Source: Alcaligenes sp. SDU_A2 (GTDB lineage Bacteria > Pseudomonadota > Gammaproteobacteria > Burkholderiales > Burkholderiaceae_B). Taken from it: DNA of 64,000 nt. Of the stretch, positions 35,179 through 46,044 are shown piece after piece. The notes under the pieces are model-generated. The model saw only the letters and a program-made list of their open reading frames with translations. It was not told the origin of the DNA and made no database searches. Within the stretch, counting starts at the first letter, position 1, and every line of letters begins with the position of its first letter. Position numbers and translations under genes: made by a program. The stretch is taken from the NCBI RefSeq assembly GCF_038237375.1, contig NZ_CP151273.1, positions 2,108,001-2,172,000 of the forward strand. Direction: 5' to 3'.

Positions 35179-36359
35179 ATACGCGCAAGCCAGATATACC
35201 CAGCGGCGTGCGCCCTCTGTGGCAATGGATCAGTGCCCGCATGATCGGGCTGGCCATGGCCGCCATCCTGCTGGTTGGAAGCGGCATGTGGTTACGCTTC
35301 TTTTGGTGGGAAGGCAAACTACGCAGCGATATGCCCACCTCCGTGCAACTGGAATTACAGCGCCTGGAAGCCGAGCCAAGCGAAAATGCCGAGCGGCTAC
35401 GCCAGATCTATGGCCAATATCTGTATGGAGACTATTTCACGCCTGAAGTCTTGCGGGCGGACTTGCTCTGGTTCACAGGACTGGTGCTGATTGCCCTGCC
35501 GCTGATCATCGGTGGCGGAGTGTGGGTCTCCCTGCGGCTATCATGCCAGCTCAGTGCCGTCGCTGTAGCCGCTAGAAACATTGCTGAAGGGGACTTTCAA
35601 TCAAGAGCAGAAATCGCGACACGAACACCGGCTGCTTTACGCACCCTGATAGCAGATTTCAATCACATGGCTGAACGCCTGGAACGCCAAGAACGCGAGC
35701 TACAAGCATCGAGCGTAGCCGTTGCACACGAACTACGCACCCCGCTGACTGCCGCCAAGGGACGATTACAAGCCTTACTGGACGGTGTATTTGAAACATC
35801 CCCACAGCACCTGGGGACCATCATGCGCCAGCTCGATCAGCTCAATCGCCTGATTGACGACTTGCACCTCTTGTCCCTGGCAACCGCTGGCCAGCTTGTC
35901 CTGGTGCCATCCCGCTTTCCGCTCAAGCCACTGATCGAAGAACGTGTGGCCTGGGCAGCACCACGCTTGCAACAGCACCCCATGCAGGTGACAGTGGATT
36001 GCCCAGAAAACCTGATACTGCATGCTGACCGGGATCGGGCCGGCCAGGTGCTCTCCATTCTTATCGATAATGTCCTGCGCTATGCCACGCAGGGCGGCTA
36101 CCTTGCCTTGCGCGCTCAAAAGCAGAACAACCGAATTCTCATCGATATCGAAGATGCCGGTCCTGGGTTCACGCCCGAACAATTACAGCGCGTCTGCGAC
36201 CGATTCTGGCGTGCAGAGCATTCACGCTCACGCCATGCTGGCGGTAGCGGCCTTGGCTTATCCGTGGCCGTCGCTATCTGCCTGGCCCACGGAGGGGAGC
36301 TACATGTCCAGAACCGGGACATGGGTGGCGGACACATACGAATCGACATTCCCCTTTAA
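35175..36359 (+). CDS. Sensor histidine kinase (BaeS-like)
   Basis: A 394-residue membrane kinase. Two transmembrane segments (about residues 22-42 and 98-120) enclose a short periplasmic loop; a HAMP region follows (AVAARNIAEGDFQSRAEIAT). The H-box is VAVAHELRTPLTAAKGRLQ with phospho-accepting His185; the N-box is ILIDNVLRYA, and G-boxes are DAGPGFTPEQ and GGSGLGLSVAV. It starts inside the stop of the response regulator gene (ATGA), so the pair is coupled. The likely targets are the adjacent outer membrane protein and ABC pump genes. Confidence 0.93.
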   Translation: MNTRKPDIPSGVRPLWQWISARMIGLAMAAILLVGSGMWLRFFWWEGKLRSDMPTSVQLELQRLEAEPSENAERLRQIYGQYLYGDYFTPEVLRADLLWFTGLVLIALPLIIGGGVWVSLRLSCQLSAVAVAARNIAEGDFQSRAEIATRTPAALRTLIADFNHMAERLERQERELQASSVAVAHELRTPLTAAKGRLQALLDGVFETSPQHLGTIMRQLDQLNRLIDDLHLLSLATAGQLVLVPSRFPLKPLIEERVAWAAPRLQQHPMQVTVDCPENLILHADRDRAGQVLSILIDNVLRYATQGGYLALRAQKQNNRILIDIEDAGPGFTPEQLQRVCDRFWRAEHSRSRHAGGSGLGLSVAVAICLAHGGELHVQNRDMGGGHIRIDIPL

Positions 36360-36535
36360 TATCAGTACACAAACAGACTCTTGCCGTCCCGATCAAGAGC
36401 ACTTGATGATCGTGCACCCAAGCAAAGCACGTGCGTGCAAGCCCAGCCACGCTGTTTCTTGGCAGAGCCTTCATACTTTCTGAACTGAATCTTGTCAGTA
36501 AGCTGCTCAACTACCGTTATATCAACACGGAAAAA

Positions 36536-37366
36536 ATGAGCGCCATGTCTGCCTTGCCGCCTACTCTCACTCGCCTTATAGCCAAGGTGACCTGCCTGCT
36601 GCTTGCAGCTGCCAGCCTGCCTACTCAAGCCCAAGAAACAAAACTCCTGCCTGCCCTGGGTGAACAAACGGAGCTTACCGTTGGACTCGGTATGACCTAT
36701 GCCCCTCGCCATCTCGGAGCAAAAGAGATGCGATGGATACCCTTTCCCACGCTCAGCCTTTATCGAGGCGTTTTCTTCCTTGATACGGTACGGGGTGTCG
36801 GCGCGGAATATTTAACAAGCAATGGCCTGTATGCCAGCCTGGCCATCGCGTATGACTTCGGTCGGAGCGAAAAAAACAGCCACTGGCGCCCCGGCTCAAG
36901 AAAGTTGCGGGGCATGGGTGAAGTCAAAGGCGCTACCACGGCCAATTTGCTCGTCGCTCAGGAACTAACATCATGGCTATCAATAAATGGCGAAGCTGAA
37001 TTTCGCCTTGCCGGCCATCATCGCGGAAACCGCTACCGTTTGGGGTTGGAAGCCACCCTGCTGGAAAAAAACAATGATGCGATCACGCTAGGCGTGCATA
37101 TCCATGCCGGTGACGCTCAATACAACCGTACATACTTTGGCGTCAGTGACGACCAATCACAGACATCCCGATTTCCCCGCTTTGCCATCCAGTCAGGAAT
37201 TTACGCCTACTCCGTATCCGCAGATTGGCATCACGACTTTGACCCACACTGGACACTTTCCATGGGAGTGAATGCCATGCAATTCAGTAATAAGGCGCGA
37301 CAAAGCCCCATCGTAGAACGAAACACAAACGTGATCGGCTTTGCCACACTGCACTACGCTTTTTAA
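36536..37366 (+). CDS. MipA/OmpV-family outer membrane protein
   Basis: A 276-residue outer membrane protein. The signal peptide is clear (LIAKVTCLLLAAASLPTQAQ), and the body has alternating strands with DTVRGVGAEYLTSNGLYASL and a C-terminal FATLHYAF, ending in Phe as barrels do. OmpV/MipA proteins have been linked to murein-synthase scaffolding and to antibiotic and metal responses. An alternative ATG three codons later (36545) is possible. It lies 176 bp after the kinase gene and 45 bp before the HlyD gene, and is probably part of the regulated set. Confidence 0.85.
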   Translation: MSAMSALPPTLTRLIAKVTCLLLAAASLPTQAQETKLLPALGEQTELTVGLGMTYAPRHLGAKEMRWIPFPTLSLYRGVFFLDTVRGVGAEYLTSNGLYASLAIAYDFGRSEKNSHWRPGSRKLRGMGEVKGATTANLLVAQELTSWLSINGEAEFRLAGHHRGNRYRLGLEATLLEKNNDAITLGVHIHAGDAQYNRTYFGVSDDQSQTSRFPRFAIQSGIYAYSVSADWHHDFDPHWTLSMGVNAMQFSNKARQSPIVERNTNVIGFATLHYAF

Positions 37367-37411
37367 GTGCCAGCGCTGCCTCATTTATCTCTCTGGTCAC
37401 CAACACGCCCC

Positions 37412-38485
37412 ATGACCTCCTCGCTCAAAAAATCACTGATCACCAGTGCAATAATCACAACGATCGCCCTGGGTGCCTGGCTAGTCTGGACCAGCTTGGC
37501 TCCCCCCAGTCCTCCTAAGGGACTGATTGCCAGCAATGGCCGCATTCAAGCCACCGATATGGATATCGCCACCAAATTTGGTGGGCGTATCGAGCAAATA
37601 CTGGTTGATGAAGGCGACAGCGTCCAGGCCGGACAAATTCTGGCCCACATGCAAATCGACGCCTTGCAAGCACAACTGCGCGAGGCGCAGGCTCAGTGGC
37701 GACAAACACGACATGCTGTTGACTCGGCCAAGTCACACGTCGTTATGCGTCACAGCGAGCAAGCCGCCGCCCAAGCCACTGTAGCGCAGCGCCGTAGCGA
37801 ATTAAATGCCGCACAACGCCGACTGCAACGCTCCGAACGACTCGCTCAAGAGGGAGCCTCCTCCCACCAAGAACGAGATGATGACCGTGCCAACGCCCTC
37901 AATGCCCAATCAGCCCTTCATGCTGCACAGGCGCACGCTACTGCGGCAAGGGCCGCCATCGAAGCAGCCCAAGCCGACGTCATCGGAGCAGAATCCGCCA
38001 TGGCGGCTACACAAGCCAATATTGAACGCATTCAAGCCGATCTCTCTGATAGTGAACTCAAGGCCCCCCGCGATGGTCGGGTGCAATATCGTCTGGCACA
38101 AGCGGGAGAAGTACTGGCCGATGGTGACAAAGTACTCAATCTCATTGATCTATCCGAAACCTACATGAGCTTTTTCCTGCCCACGGAGGCAAGCGGAACA
38201 ATCGAACTAGGCAGCGAAGTACGCATCATGCTTGACGCTGCTCCAGACGAACCCATCCCTGCCCGCATCAGTTTTGTTGCCGAGCACGCGCAGTTCACCC
38301 CCAAACATGTGGAAACGCGCAACGAGCGCCAAAAGCTGATGTTCCGCGTCAAGGCACAAATCCAACCCGACTGGCTACGAGAAAATACGCATCGGATCAA
38401 ATCCGGCTTGCCCGGTGTGGCCTGGGTTAAAACCGATCCACAGGCAACATGGCCTGAATCGCTACGTCAGCAGGAACAGCCATGA
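37412..38485 (+). CDS. HlyD-family periplasmic adaptor (YhiI-like)
   Basis: A 357-residue membrane-fusion protein. It has one N-terminal membrane anchor ([17 protein letters not shown]), the biotinyl-lipoyl half-motifs [20 protein letters not shown] and [15 protein letters not shown], and a long Ala/Gln-rich alpha-helical hairpin between residues about 75 and 215. The ATG at 37412 is chosen over an upstream GTG. Its last bases overlap the ATPase gene (ATGA at 38482-38485). With the two following genes it makes an ABC-2 export system like E. coli yhiI-rbbA-yhhJ. Confidence 0.9.
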   Translation: MTSSLKKSLITSAIITTIALGAWLVWTSLAPPSPPKGLIASNGRIQATDMDIATKFGGRIEQILVDEGDSVQAGQILAHMQIDALQAQLREAQAQWRQTRHAVDSAKSHVVMRHSEQAAAQATVAQRRSELNAAQRRLQRSERLAQEGASSHQERDDDRANALNAQSALHAAQAHATAARAAIEAAQADVIGAESAMAATQANIERIQADLSDSELKAPRDGRVQYRLAQAGEVLADGDKVLNLIDLSETYMSFFLPTEASGTIELGSEVRIMLDAAPDEPIPARISFVAEHAQFTPKHVETRNERQKLMFRVKAQIQPDWLRENTHRIKSGLPGVAWVKTDPQATWPESLRQQEQP

Positions 38486-41271
38486 CAGCGCCTGTTGTGC
38501 ACCTTCGTGATGTAAGGCTGCATTACGGCAAGACTCCCGCGCTAACAGGCATCACCCAAGACTTTCCTGCAGCATGCATGATTGGCCTGATTGGCCCGGA
38601 TGGCGTAGGAAAATCCAGCCTGTTGTCATTAATTTCAGGCGCACGCCGTATCCAACACGGTACCGTTCAGGTGCTAAGCGGCGATATGGCTGACAAGGCC
38701 CATCGCGAGCAAACCTGCCCTCGTATCGCCTATATGCCGCAAGGTCTAGGGAAAAATCTGTATCCCACCCTATCGGTCGAAGAAAATCTGCAATTTATCG
38801 CCAGACTATTCGGCCACCAGACCGCCGAACGACGCAGACGCATCGACGACCTGACCCGCAGCACCGGCCTCTACCCCTTTCTGTCCCGACCAGCAGGCAA
38901 ACTCTCTGGCGGCATGAAGCAAAAGCTGGGCCTATGCTGCGCCCTGATCCACGACCCGGACCTACTCATCCTCGACGAACCCACAACGGGCGTCGACCCG
39001 CTGGCACGTGCACAGTTCTGGACCTTAATCGCCCGCATTCGCCTGGAACGCCCCCGTATGAGTGTTATTGTTGCCACAGCCTATATGGACGAGGCGCAAG
39101 GCTTCGACTGGCTGGCTGTCATGGATGAGGGTCAGATATTGGCCACCGGCACGCCATCCAAGCTATTGGCAGACACAGGCTGCCAGTCGCTGGAATCCGC
39201 CTTCATTCAGCTATTACCCGACAGCAAGAAACACGGCCACGAAGCCGTCATCATTACACCACTGCAAACTGATGCCAATGACATTGCCATTGAAGCGCAA
39301 GGCTTGACGATGCGCTTTGGCAACTTCACCGCTGTCGATCATGTCAGCTTCCGCATCCGGCGTGGGGAGATATTCGGTTTTCTAGGTTCCAATGGCTGCG
39401 GTAAATCCACCACCATGAAGATGCTAACGGGCTTACTGGCTGCCAGCGAAGGTAAAGCGTGGCTATTCGGCAAGGAAATTGACCCATATGATCTCGACAC
39501 TCGCCGCCGCGTCGGGTACATGTCGCAATCGTTCTCACTCTACAACGAGCTGAGCGTACGACAGAATCTGACACTGCACGCCAAACTGTTCCATGTCCCC
39601 ACCAGTCAGGTCAATGCCCGAGTTATTGACATGGCCGAACGCTTCGAACTGCAAGACGTTTTAGACAGCCTACCGCCCGATATCCCTATGGGCATGCGTC
39701 AACGTCTGTCCCTTGCCGTCGCCATGGTGCATCAACCAGAGCTACTGATTCTGGACGAACCCACCTCCGGAGTTGATCCCGTCGCCCGCGACAATTTCTG
39801 GCGACTACTGGTGACCTTGTCTCGTCGTGACCAGGTAACGATCTTTATTTCAACCCATTTCATGAATGAAGCTGAACGCTGTGACCGCATGTCGATGATG
39901 CATGCAGGCAAGGTCCTGGACAGCGATACACCAGCAAGACTGGTAGAGAAAAGAGCAGCAGAAAATCTGGAAGCCGCATTTATCGGCTATCTCATCGAGG
40001 CAGAAGCGGGTCAATCGACATCAAAAGCCGCACTAGGCGAAACGACAAGCACTAGCACGACCGATGTCATTACGCCCACAGCCGAGCACGCCAATCGTCA
40101 AGCAGCAGACACCCAAGACTTCAGCGCAGAAAACTCACGTATTCCTGGCTTCAGCATGCAACGTCTACTCGGCTACGCCTGGCGTGAGTCACTGGAGCTG
40201 CGGCGCGATCCGGTGCGTGCCACCTTGGCACTCCTAGGTTCACTGATTCTGATGTTTGTCATCGGCTACGGCATCAGCACCGACGTCAACGACCTGAGCT
40301 ATGCCGTGCTGGACCGCGACCAAACAGTACTAAGCCATGACTACGCCTTGTCCCTGTCTGGCTCCGCATACTTTCTTGAGCATCCGCCTGTCCATAGCTA
40401 CGCTGATCTGGACCGCCGCATGCAAAGCGGCGAACTAAGTCTGGTCATCGAGATCCCACCCGGCTTTGCTCGGGACGCGACCTTAGGCCGCAACGCCCAG
40501 ATCGGTGCCTGGATCAACGGTGCCATGCCCAGCCGCGCGGAAACCATACAAGGCTACGTACAGGGCATGCACCTGCATTGGCTGGCCCAGCAAGCTCAAC
40601 AATCCAACAGCACCAGTTACCGTACACCCGTCGAGGTACAGACTCGGTTCCGCTACAACCCGGACATTAAAAGTTTACCTGCCATCGTCCCAGCCGTTGT
40701 ACCTCTACTCCTACTGATGCTGCCTGCCATGCTAACCGCACTAGCCGTTGTGCGCGAAAAAGAACTAGGGGCCATCATCAATTTCTATGTCACGCCGGTC
40801 ACCCGCACGGAATTTCTACTCGGCAAGCAACTACCCTATATCTTGCTAGGCATGCTCAACTTTCTACTCATGAGCGCCCTAGCCGTCGCCGTGCTGGAGG
40901 TACCGATAAAAGGCAGCCTTGCCGCGCTGACACTGGCCACCTTGATTTTTCTGGTGATATCGACTGGCATGGGTCTGGTGGCGTCAGCCATAACCCGCAG
41001 CCAGATAGCAGCCATGTTTGCTGCGCTGATCGGCACATTAGTTCCTGCCACTCAGTTCGCTGGCCTGACCACGCCGGTCTCATCACTGGAAGGTTTGGGC
41101 CAATGGATCGGCCAAGCCTACCCGGCCACCCACATGTTCCTGATCAGCCGAGGCGTATTCGCCAAAGCACTCGGGCTGGCCGACTTACAGCCTTCCTTTT
41201 TTGCGCTGGTGCTGGCTGCAGCCTTGATTATGGTGCTGGCAATAGCCATCTTAAACAAACAGGAACGGTGA
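38482..41271 (+). CDS. RbbA-like fused ATPase-ATPase-permease ABC exporter
   Basis: The 929-residue product carries two ATPase domains and an ABC-2 membrane domain. ATPase 1: Walker [10 protein letters not shown] (about residues 37-45), signature [10 protein letters not shown], Walker [14 protein letters not shown]. ATPase 2: Walker [10 protein letters not shown] (about residue 305), a degenerate signature [13 protein letters not shown], Walker [14 protein letters not shown]. The membrane part begins near residue 580 and holds about six helices, with a long extracytoplasmic loop after the first. RbbA itself was described as ribosome-associated, but the gene set points to export. It ends 1 bp before the next permease gene. 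Confidence 0.92.
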   Translation: MTAPVVHLRDVRLHYGKTPALTGITQDFPAACMIGLIGPDGVGKSSLLSLISGARRIQHGTVQVLSGDMADKAHREQTCPRIAYMPQGLGKNLYPTLSVEENLQFIARLFGHQTAERRRRIDDLTRSTGLYPFLSRPAGKLSGGMKQKLGLCCALIHDPDLLILDEPTTGVDPLARAQFWTLIARIRLERPRMSVIVATAYMDEAQGFDWLAVMDEGQILATGTPSKLLADTGCQSLESAFIQLLPDSKKHGHEAVIITPLQTDANDIAIEAQGLTMRFGNFTAVDHVSFRIRRGEIFGFLGSNGCGKSTTMKMLTGLLAASEGKAWLFGKEIDPYDLDTRRRVGYMSQSFSLYNELSVRQNLTLHAKLFHVPTSQVNARVIDMAERFELQDVLDSLPPDIPMGMRQRLSLAVAMVHQPELLILDEPTSGVDPVARDNFWRLLVTLSRRDQVTIFISTHFMNEAERCDRMSMMHAGKVLDSDTPARLVEKRAAENLEAAFIGYLIEAEAGQSTSKAALGETTSTSTTDVITPTAEHANRQAADTQDFSAENSRIPGFSMQRLLGYAWRESLELRRDPVRATLALLGSLILMFVIGYGISTDVNDLSYAVLDRDQTVLSHDYALSLSGSAYFLEHPPVHSYADLDRRMQSGELSLVIEIPPGFARDATLGRNAQIGAWINGAMPSRAETIQGYVQGMHLHWLAQQAQQSNSTSYRTPVEVQTRFRYNPDIKSLPAIVPAVVPLLLLMLPAMLTALAVVREKELGAIINFYVTPVTRTEFLLGKQLPYILLGMLNFLLMSALAVAVLEVPIKGSLAALTLATLIFLVISTGMGLVASAITRSQIAAMFAALIGTLVPATQFAGLTTPVSSLEGLGQWIGQAYPATHMFLISRGVFAKALGLADLQPSFFALVLAAALIMVLAIAILNKQER

Positions 41272-41272
41272 T

Positions 41273-42400
41273 ATGAAAAAAGCACTGTCCAACATCTGGC
41301 AACTCGGTATTAAGGAGCTTTGGAGCCTGCGGCGTGACCCTGTCATGCTACTACTGATTTTCTTCAGTTTCACGATAATGGTCTACAGTGCCGCCTCCGC
41401 TATTCCTGACACACTCAACAATGCCCCCATCGCCATCGTTGATGAAGACGACTCGCCGCTGTCACAGCAAATTGCGGACGCCTTCTACCCCCCCCAGTTC
41501 ACCCTACCCGAACACATCACGGTAGCGCAGATGGATGCGGGCCTGGACACCGGTCGCTATACCTTTGTTTTACATATACCGTCCAACCTGCAACGCGACG
41601 TGCTAGCAGGACATCTTGCCGAGGTACAACTCAATGTCGATGCCACGCGTATGGACCAGGCATTCAGTGGCAGCGCCTATGTCGAGCAGATCATTAGCGA
41701 AGAAGTCGACACCTTCGTCCTACGCCATCGCGATACAGCCAGCTTACCGGTCGAGCTGGTTCTGCGTGCCCGTTTTAACCCCGCCCTGGACAAGACCTGG
41801 TTCAGTAGCCTGCTGCAAATCATCGACAACATCACCATGCTCTCCATCATCCTGACCGGTGCTGCCCTGATCCGGGAACGTGAGCACGGTACGGTCGAGC
41901 ACTTACTGGTTATGCCAGTCACCCCCACACAGATCATGTTGGCCAAAGTATGGGCAATGGCGGCGGTAGTACTGCTTGCCGCCGCGCTATCACTACAATT
42001 CGTCGTACGCGGCTTGTTGCAAGTGCCTATTGAAGGTTCTGTGGGTCTATTCTTGGCAGGCGCGGGGCTGAGCCTGTTCGCTAATACTGCATTGGGTATT
42101 TACTTAGCGACCGTGGCCCGCAGCATGCCGCAATTCGGCCTACTGCTCATGTTGGTGTTGCTACCACTCATACTTTTATCCGGTGGTGCTACCCCCCGAG
42201 AAAGTATGCCTGTGTTGGTACAACACCTGATGCTGGCCGCTCCCACCACACACCTGGTTCAGTTAGGCGAAGGCGTCCTCTACCGCGCAGCCGGTCTTGA
42301 CATTGTCTGGGTTCAATTTCTGGCCCTCTTTATCATCGGCTGCATCCTATTCACGCTTTCATTACGCCGCTTTCGGCGTATGTTAGCCGAGATGGGCTAA
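41273..42400 (+). CDS. ABC-2 type transporter permease (YhhJ-like)
   Basis: A 375-residue ABC-2 permease: one N-terminal helix (VMLLLIFFSFTIMVYSAASA), a large periplasmic loop of about 140 residues (SPLSQQIADAFYPPQF onward), then five helices with REREHGTVEHLLVMPVTPTQ in the cytoplasmic coupling region. It starts one base after the RbbA-like gene stop, so the two are co-translated and should pair in the membrane. Substrate unknown; in other bacteria similar systems move drugs or bile-type compounds. Confidence 0.92.
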   Translation: MKKALSNIWQLGIKELWSLRRDPVMLLLIFFSFTIMVYSAASAIPDTLNNAPIAIVDEDDSPLSQQIADAFYPPQFTLPEHITVAQMDAGLDTGRYTFVLHIPSNLQRDVLAGHLAEVQLNVDATRMDQAFSGSAYVEQIISEEVDTFVLRHRDTASLPVELVLRARFNPALDKTWFSSLLQIIDNITMLSIILTGAALIREREHGTVEHLLVMPVTPTQIMLAKVWAMAAVVLLAAALSLQFVVRGLLQVPIEGSVGLFLAGAGLSLFANTALGIYLATVARSMPQFGLLLMLVLLPLILLSGGATPRESMPVLVQHLMLAAPTTHLVQLGEGVLYRAAGLDIVWVQFLALFIIGCILFTLSLRRFRRMLAEMG

Positions 42401-42462
42401 GAACACAGGTAACACGAAAAAATATCGGAGTGAATCGAACCGGGTTAACTAGATGCTTCTAT

Positions 42463-42477
42463 GCCTCAAAATGAGGC
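42463..42477. other. Short stem-loop after the ABC pump operon
   Basis: GCCTCA aaa TGAGGC forms a 6-bp stem with a 3-nt loop, 62 bp after the permease stop and before the rhuM pseudogene end. No T-run follows on either strand, so terminator function is weak at best. Confidence 0.3.
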
Positions 42478-42503
42478 TCAACAGGAGAAGTCATGACTAG
42501 CAC

Positions 42504-42974
42504 CTAAGAGGATTCTGCAATCAAGTTCATCGTCAAGCGCACCATCAACTCCTTGGACTTTGGATCACTTTCAGCGATCAACAAGGTCAATGCTGTCAGT
42601 CCCTGCTGTGCCAAGCGATGTTCGTTTAGGCTGTAGCCCTGCGTCAAATGTTCACTCAGCACGCGAGTTGCCCATTGGCGAAATCGTGTGGCACGGCTGG
42701 AGTTGACGCGATAACCAACAGAGATAATGGCATCGAGGTTGTAATACTCGACCTGATAAGTCTTGCCGTCGGCGGCAGTTGTTGCATTTTTAGCAACAAC
42801 TGCTTCTCGCTCCAATTTTCCCGTAGTGAAAATATTACAAAAGTGACGCTAAATCAAGGACTTATCGCTTCCAAACAGGTCTGCAATTTGCTGCAGGTTA
42901 AGCCACAGAGTCTCCCCCTCCAGTCAGACTTCTACGGATTGGTCACCACCTCCGAATATAACAATTTCATTCAT
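42504..42974 (-). pseudogene. RhuM-family protein, broken
   Basis: Reading from the ATG at 42974 gives MNEIVIF..., the usual start of RhuM (virulence-associated, often on genomic islands). The frame is interrupted by TGA at 42926-42924 and TAG at 42851-42849, then stays open to the TAG at 42506-42504. The tail holds the conserved TTAADGKTYQVEYYNLDAII and SVGYRVNSSRATRFRQWATR. The family is normally about 330 residues, so the 3' half is also missing. An open piece of 103 codons at 42504-42815 is just the surviving part. Its position next to the guaA 3' end suggests a decayed island. Confidence 0.85.
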
Positions 42975-43181
42975 AGACAACCCTTACCCTGTTGGGAATG
43001 ATCACGAATATGATCTGGCCACAGCCACACTACACAACCCGCTCTCCTGCAATAAGGGCTCCGCAATAAAAAACCCTGGATACAAGCAGTAAAACGCAGC
43101 CTTGGCTCAGTACCATGTGGCCGGCAAAAATTACTTCATGGTATCTAAAACATTGCTTTAGCATGCTTCCGAAATCCCATG

Positions 43182-43221
43182 AAAAATGCCATTGATAATG
43201 TCTTTCACACCATCAATGGCA
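43182..43221 (-). terminator. Intrinsic terminator of guaA
   Basis: On the minus strand a perfect 10-bp stem (TGCCATTGAT / ATCAATGGCA) with a 15-nt loop is followed by TTTTTC. It begins 43 bp after the guaA stop codon and has the right orientation for guaA. Confidence 0.7.
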
Positions 43222-43263
43222 CTAAGCCTTACCAAGCCAAATCAATGACTTAAAAAATCACCC

Positions 43264-44850
43264 TCACTCCCACTCAATCGTCGCCGGTGGTTTGCTGGAG
43301 ACGTCGTAGGTGACGCGGTTGATGCCGCGTACTTCGTTGATGATGCGACCGGAGACGCGTTTGAGCAAGGAGTACGGCAGTTCGGCCCAGTCGGCGGTCA
43401 TGAAGTCGGAGGTCTGTACGGCGCGCAGGGCCACGACGTAGTCGTAGGTGCGACCATCTCCCATGACGCCCACGGACTTGACGGGCAGAAAGACGGTGAA
43501 AGCCTGCGAGGTCAGTTCGTACCAGCTCTTGCCGGTTTCGGGATCTATGGTGGCGTTCAGTTCGTCGATGAAAATGGCATCGGCGCGGCGCAGCAGGTCT
43601 GCATATTCGCGTTTGACTTCGCCCAGAATGCGCACGCCCAAGCCAGGACCCGGGAAGGGATGGCGGTAAACCATGCCGTGCGGCAAGCCCAAGGCTACGC
43701 CCAGTTTGCGTACTTCGTCCTTGAACAGTTCACGCAGCGGCTCGAGCAGCTTCAGGTTCAGGGTTTCAGGCAGACCGCCTACATTATGGTGCGACTTGAT
43801 GGCCACAGCCTTGCCGGTCTTGGAAGCGGCCGACTCGATGACGTCGGGGTAGATCGTGCCTTGCGCCAGCCAACGCGCCGCAGTGAGCTTGCCGGCTTCT
43901 TCCTGGAAGATTTCCACGAACTCCCGGCCGATGATCTTGCGCTTGGCTTCGGGATCGGTCACCCCTACCAAATGGCCCATGAATCGATCGGTCGCATCGA
44001 CATGGATGACTTTAACACCTAGATTGTCGGCGAACGTCTTCATGACCTGCTGGGCTTCGTTAAGACGCAACAGGCCGTGGTCCACAAATACGCAAGTCAG
44101 TTGATCGCCGACGGCGCGATGAATAAGGGCAGCCGCAACAGACGAGTCCACGCCACCCGACAAGCCCAGAATGACCTCGTCCGATCCGACTTGTTCGCGG
44201 ATGCGGGCGACCGCTTCTTCGACGTAGTCGGGCATGTTCCAGTCACCTTCGCAGCCGCAGATATCGCGCACGAAACGCTGAAACAAGGCCTGGCCTTGAA
44301 CCGTATGGGTAACTTCAGGGTGAAACTGCACGCCATAAAAGCCACGCTCTTCGTCGGCCATGCCGGCAATCGGGCAACTAGGTGTGGAGGCCATAAGCTT
44401 GAAACCGGCAGGCAGGTCTGTGACCTTGTCGCCGTGGCTCATCCAGACCTTGAGCATGCCGTGGCCTTGCTCGGTGGAAAAGTCCTGGATACCGTCCAGC
44501 AATCGGGTATGGCCGTGGGCACGCACTTCGGCATAGCCGAATTCGCGCTGGTCGGAAAATGAAACCGTACCGCCCAACTGCATCGCCATGGCCTGCATGC
44601 CGTAGCAGACACCCAGCACCGGCACGCCGGCATTGAACACGTAAGCCGGCACTTTAAGGGATTCTTCGGCATAGGCCGACGCATGGCTGCCCGACAGAAT
44701 AATGCCCTTGAGCCCTTCTTGACTGGCGATGAACTCGTCCGACACATCGCCGGGATGAATTTCGCAATACACGCCGGCTTCGCGCACACGACGCGCAATA
44801 AGCTGGGTGACTTGGGAGCCGTAATCGAGAATCAGGATTCGCTGGTGCAT
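43264..44850 (-). CDS. guaA: GMP synthase (glutamine-hydrolysing)
   Basis: GuaA converts XMP to GMP with glutamine as nitrogen donor. The 528-residue product has the class I amidotransferase domain ([18 protein letters not shown]; nucleophile Cys82 in [18 protein letters not shown] with the His-Glu dyad) and the ATP-pyrophosphatase domain ([17 protein letters not shown], about residues 228-244), then the dimerisation domain with [20 protein letters not shown]. It ends in IEWE, as usual. It is on the same strand as guaB but about 4.3 kb downstream, and has its own terminator. Confidence 0.98.
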   Translation of the reverse strand: MHQRILILDYGSQVTQLIARRVREAGVYCEIHPGDVSDEFIASQEGLKGIILSGSHASAYAEESLKVPAYVFNAGVPVLGVCYGMQAMAMQLGGTVSFSDQREFGYAEVRAHGHTRLLDGIQDFSTEQGHGMLKVWMSHGDKVTDLPAGFKLMASTPSCPIAGMADEERGFYGVQFHPEVTHTVQGQALFQRFVRDICGCEGDWNMPDYVEEAVARIREQVGSDEVILGLSGGVDSSVAAALIHRAVGDQLTCVFVDHGLLRLNEAQQVMKTFADNLGVKVIHVDATDRFMGHLVGVTDPEAKRKIIGREFVEIFQEEAGKLTAARWLAQGTIYPDVIESAASKTGKAVAIKSHHNVGGLPETLNLKLLEPLRELFKDEVRKLGVALGLPHGMVYRHPFPGPGLGVRILGEVKREYADLLRRADAIFIDELNATIDPETGKSWYELTSQAFTVFLPVKSVGVMGDGRTYDYVVALRAVQTSDFMTADWAELPYSLLKRVSGRIINEVRGINRVTYDVSSKPPATIEWE

Positions 44851-45011
44851 GAAAATATCGAGCCAATAAGAAAGCGGTAAAGGGTCTATTTTACGCTGTG
44901 TCGCCCCGCTTAGGGAGGATCAAGAAAGCACAGCGACTAAATTGTCCCGCCTGACTGGCATTCGTGCGGCAAGGCGGATACAGTACATACAGCCTTATTG
45001 GGAGTTTCCGT

Positions 45012-45887
45012 ATGCCAGCACCCCGCACTACGCACACGATCAGTCCTGCCGATCAAAATGAAACCACACCCACCCAGCAAAGCAGTAGCACAATCACACC
45101 CTCCACGCGACGACACGCTTTGCAGCATGCGTATTCCTACGACTGCGATACCCAGACCGACGAAACCCCGACCAGCCATACTTTCGTGCTGGTGCACGGA
45201 GCCTGGCATGGCGGATGGTGTTGGTCCAGACTGGCTGCACGGCTACAGGCCCAAGGCCATAAGGTCTACACTCCCACCCTGACCGGACTGGGCGAACGCA
45301 GCCACCTACTCACTCCCTCCATTTCCCTGGATACCTTTGTAGACGATGTGGCCAATCTGCTGCGCTGGGAAGAACTGCGCAATGTGACTCTGGTCGGCCA
45401 CAGTTTCGGCGGTCTGGTCATCAGCGGCGTGGCCGATGTGTTGCCCCGCTGTCTGCGCCAGCTGATTTTTCTGGATGCCTTCATTCTGCCTAGCGGCACC
45501 AGCACCTTTGATACCCTACCCCAAAAAGTCGTCGAGAACATGACAGCAGCGGCCCACAAAAATATCGTGCCGGCTGTCCCCCCTCCCCCGCTCAATGCCC
45601 TAGGGCTACACGCCAGCGAAGACCTGCACTTTGTGGGCCACCGTCTGACACCGCAACCGCTTAGCGTGTATCACTCCACGTTGCGGTTACAGAATCCAAG
45701 CATCGGCAATGCGCGCCCCTGCGCGTATATTTCCTGCACACACCCCCCCTTCAAAGCCGTGGATACCTCACGCGAATGGGCGCGGCAACAAAAAGACTGG
45801 GATTTTCGCGAACTGGAAAGCGGGCACAGCGCCATGATTACTCACCCGGACTTACTGGCTCGTCTATTACTGGAACTGGCAGATTAA
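45012..45887 (+). CDS. Alpha/beta hydrolase, EstC/salicylate-esterase-like
   Basis: A 291-residue hydrolase. The oxyanion segment is FVLVHGAWHGGWCWSRLAAR (from about residue 58), GLGERSHLL follows near 93, and the nucleophile elbow is VGHSFGG with Ser131; the catalytic His is probably in ESGHSAMITHPD near the C-terminus. This pattern is that of plant-type methylesterase/EstC-like proteins. A low-complexity, Thr/Ser-rich N-terminal extension of about 55 residues precedes the fold; GGGAG lies 8 bases before the ATG at 45012, supporting it. It lies between guaA and guaB and is transcribed away from guaA. Confidence 0.87.
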   Translation: MPAPRTTHTISPADQNETTPTQQSSSTITPSTRRHALQHAYSYDCDTQTDETPTSHTFVLVHGAWHGGWCWSRLAARLQAQGHKVYTPTLTGLGERSHLLTPSISLDTFVDDVANLLRWEELRNVTLVGHSFGGLVISGVADVLPRCLRQLIFLDAFILPSGTSTFDTLPQKVVENMTAAAHKNIVPAVPPPPLNALGLHASEDLHFVGHRLTPQPLSVYHSTLRLQNPSIGNARPCAYISCTHPPFKAVDTSREWARQQKDWDFRELESGHSAMITHPDLLARLLLELAD

Positions 45888-46044
45888 GCAACAGACAATA
45901 AAGCAATGCACTGACCCAGCGGTTTCTACACCGCTCAAACCGCTAACACGTAAGCCTCTGCGAAAGTTGCTATGTGCAACGCCAACAACATGCTCGTGCG
46001 CCTGTTGTCAGCGTTGTTCGCCTTCCTTCCAATCAAGGTAACGA

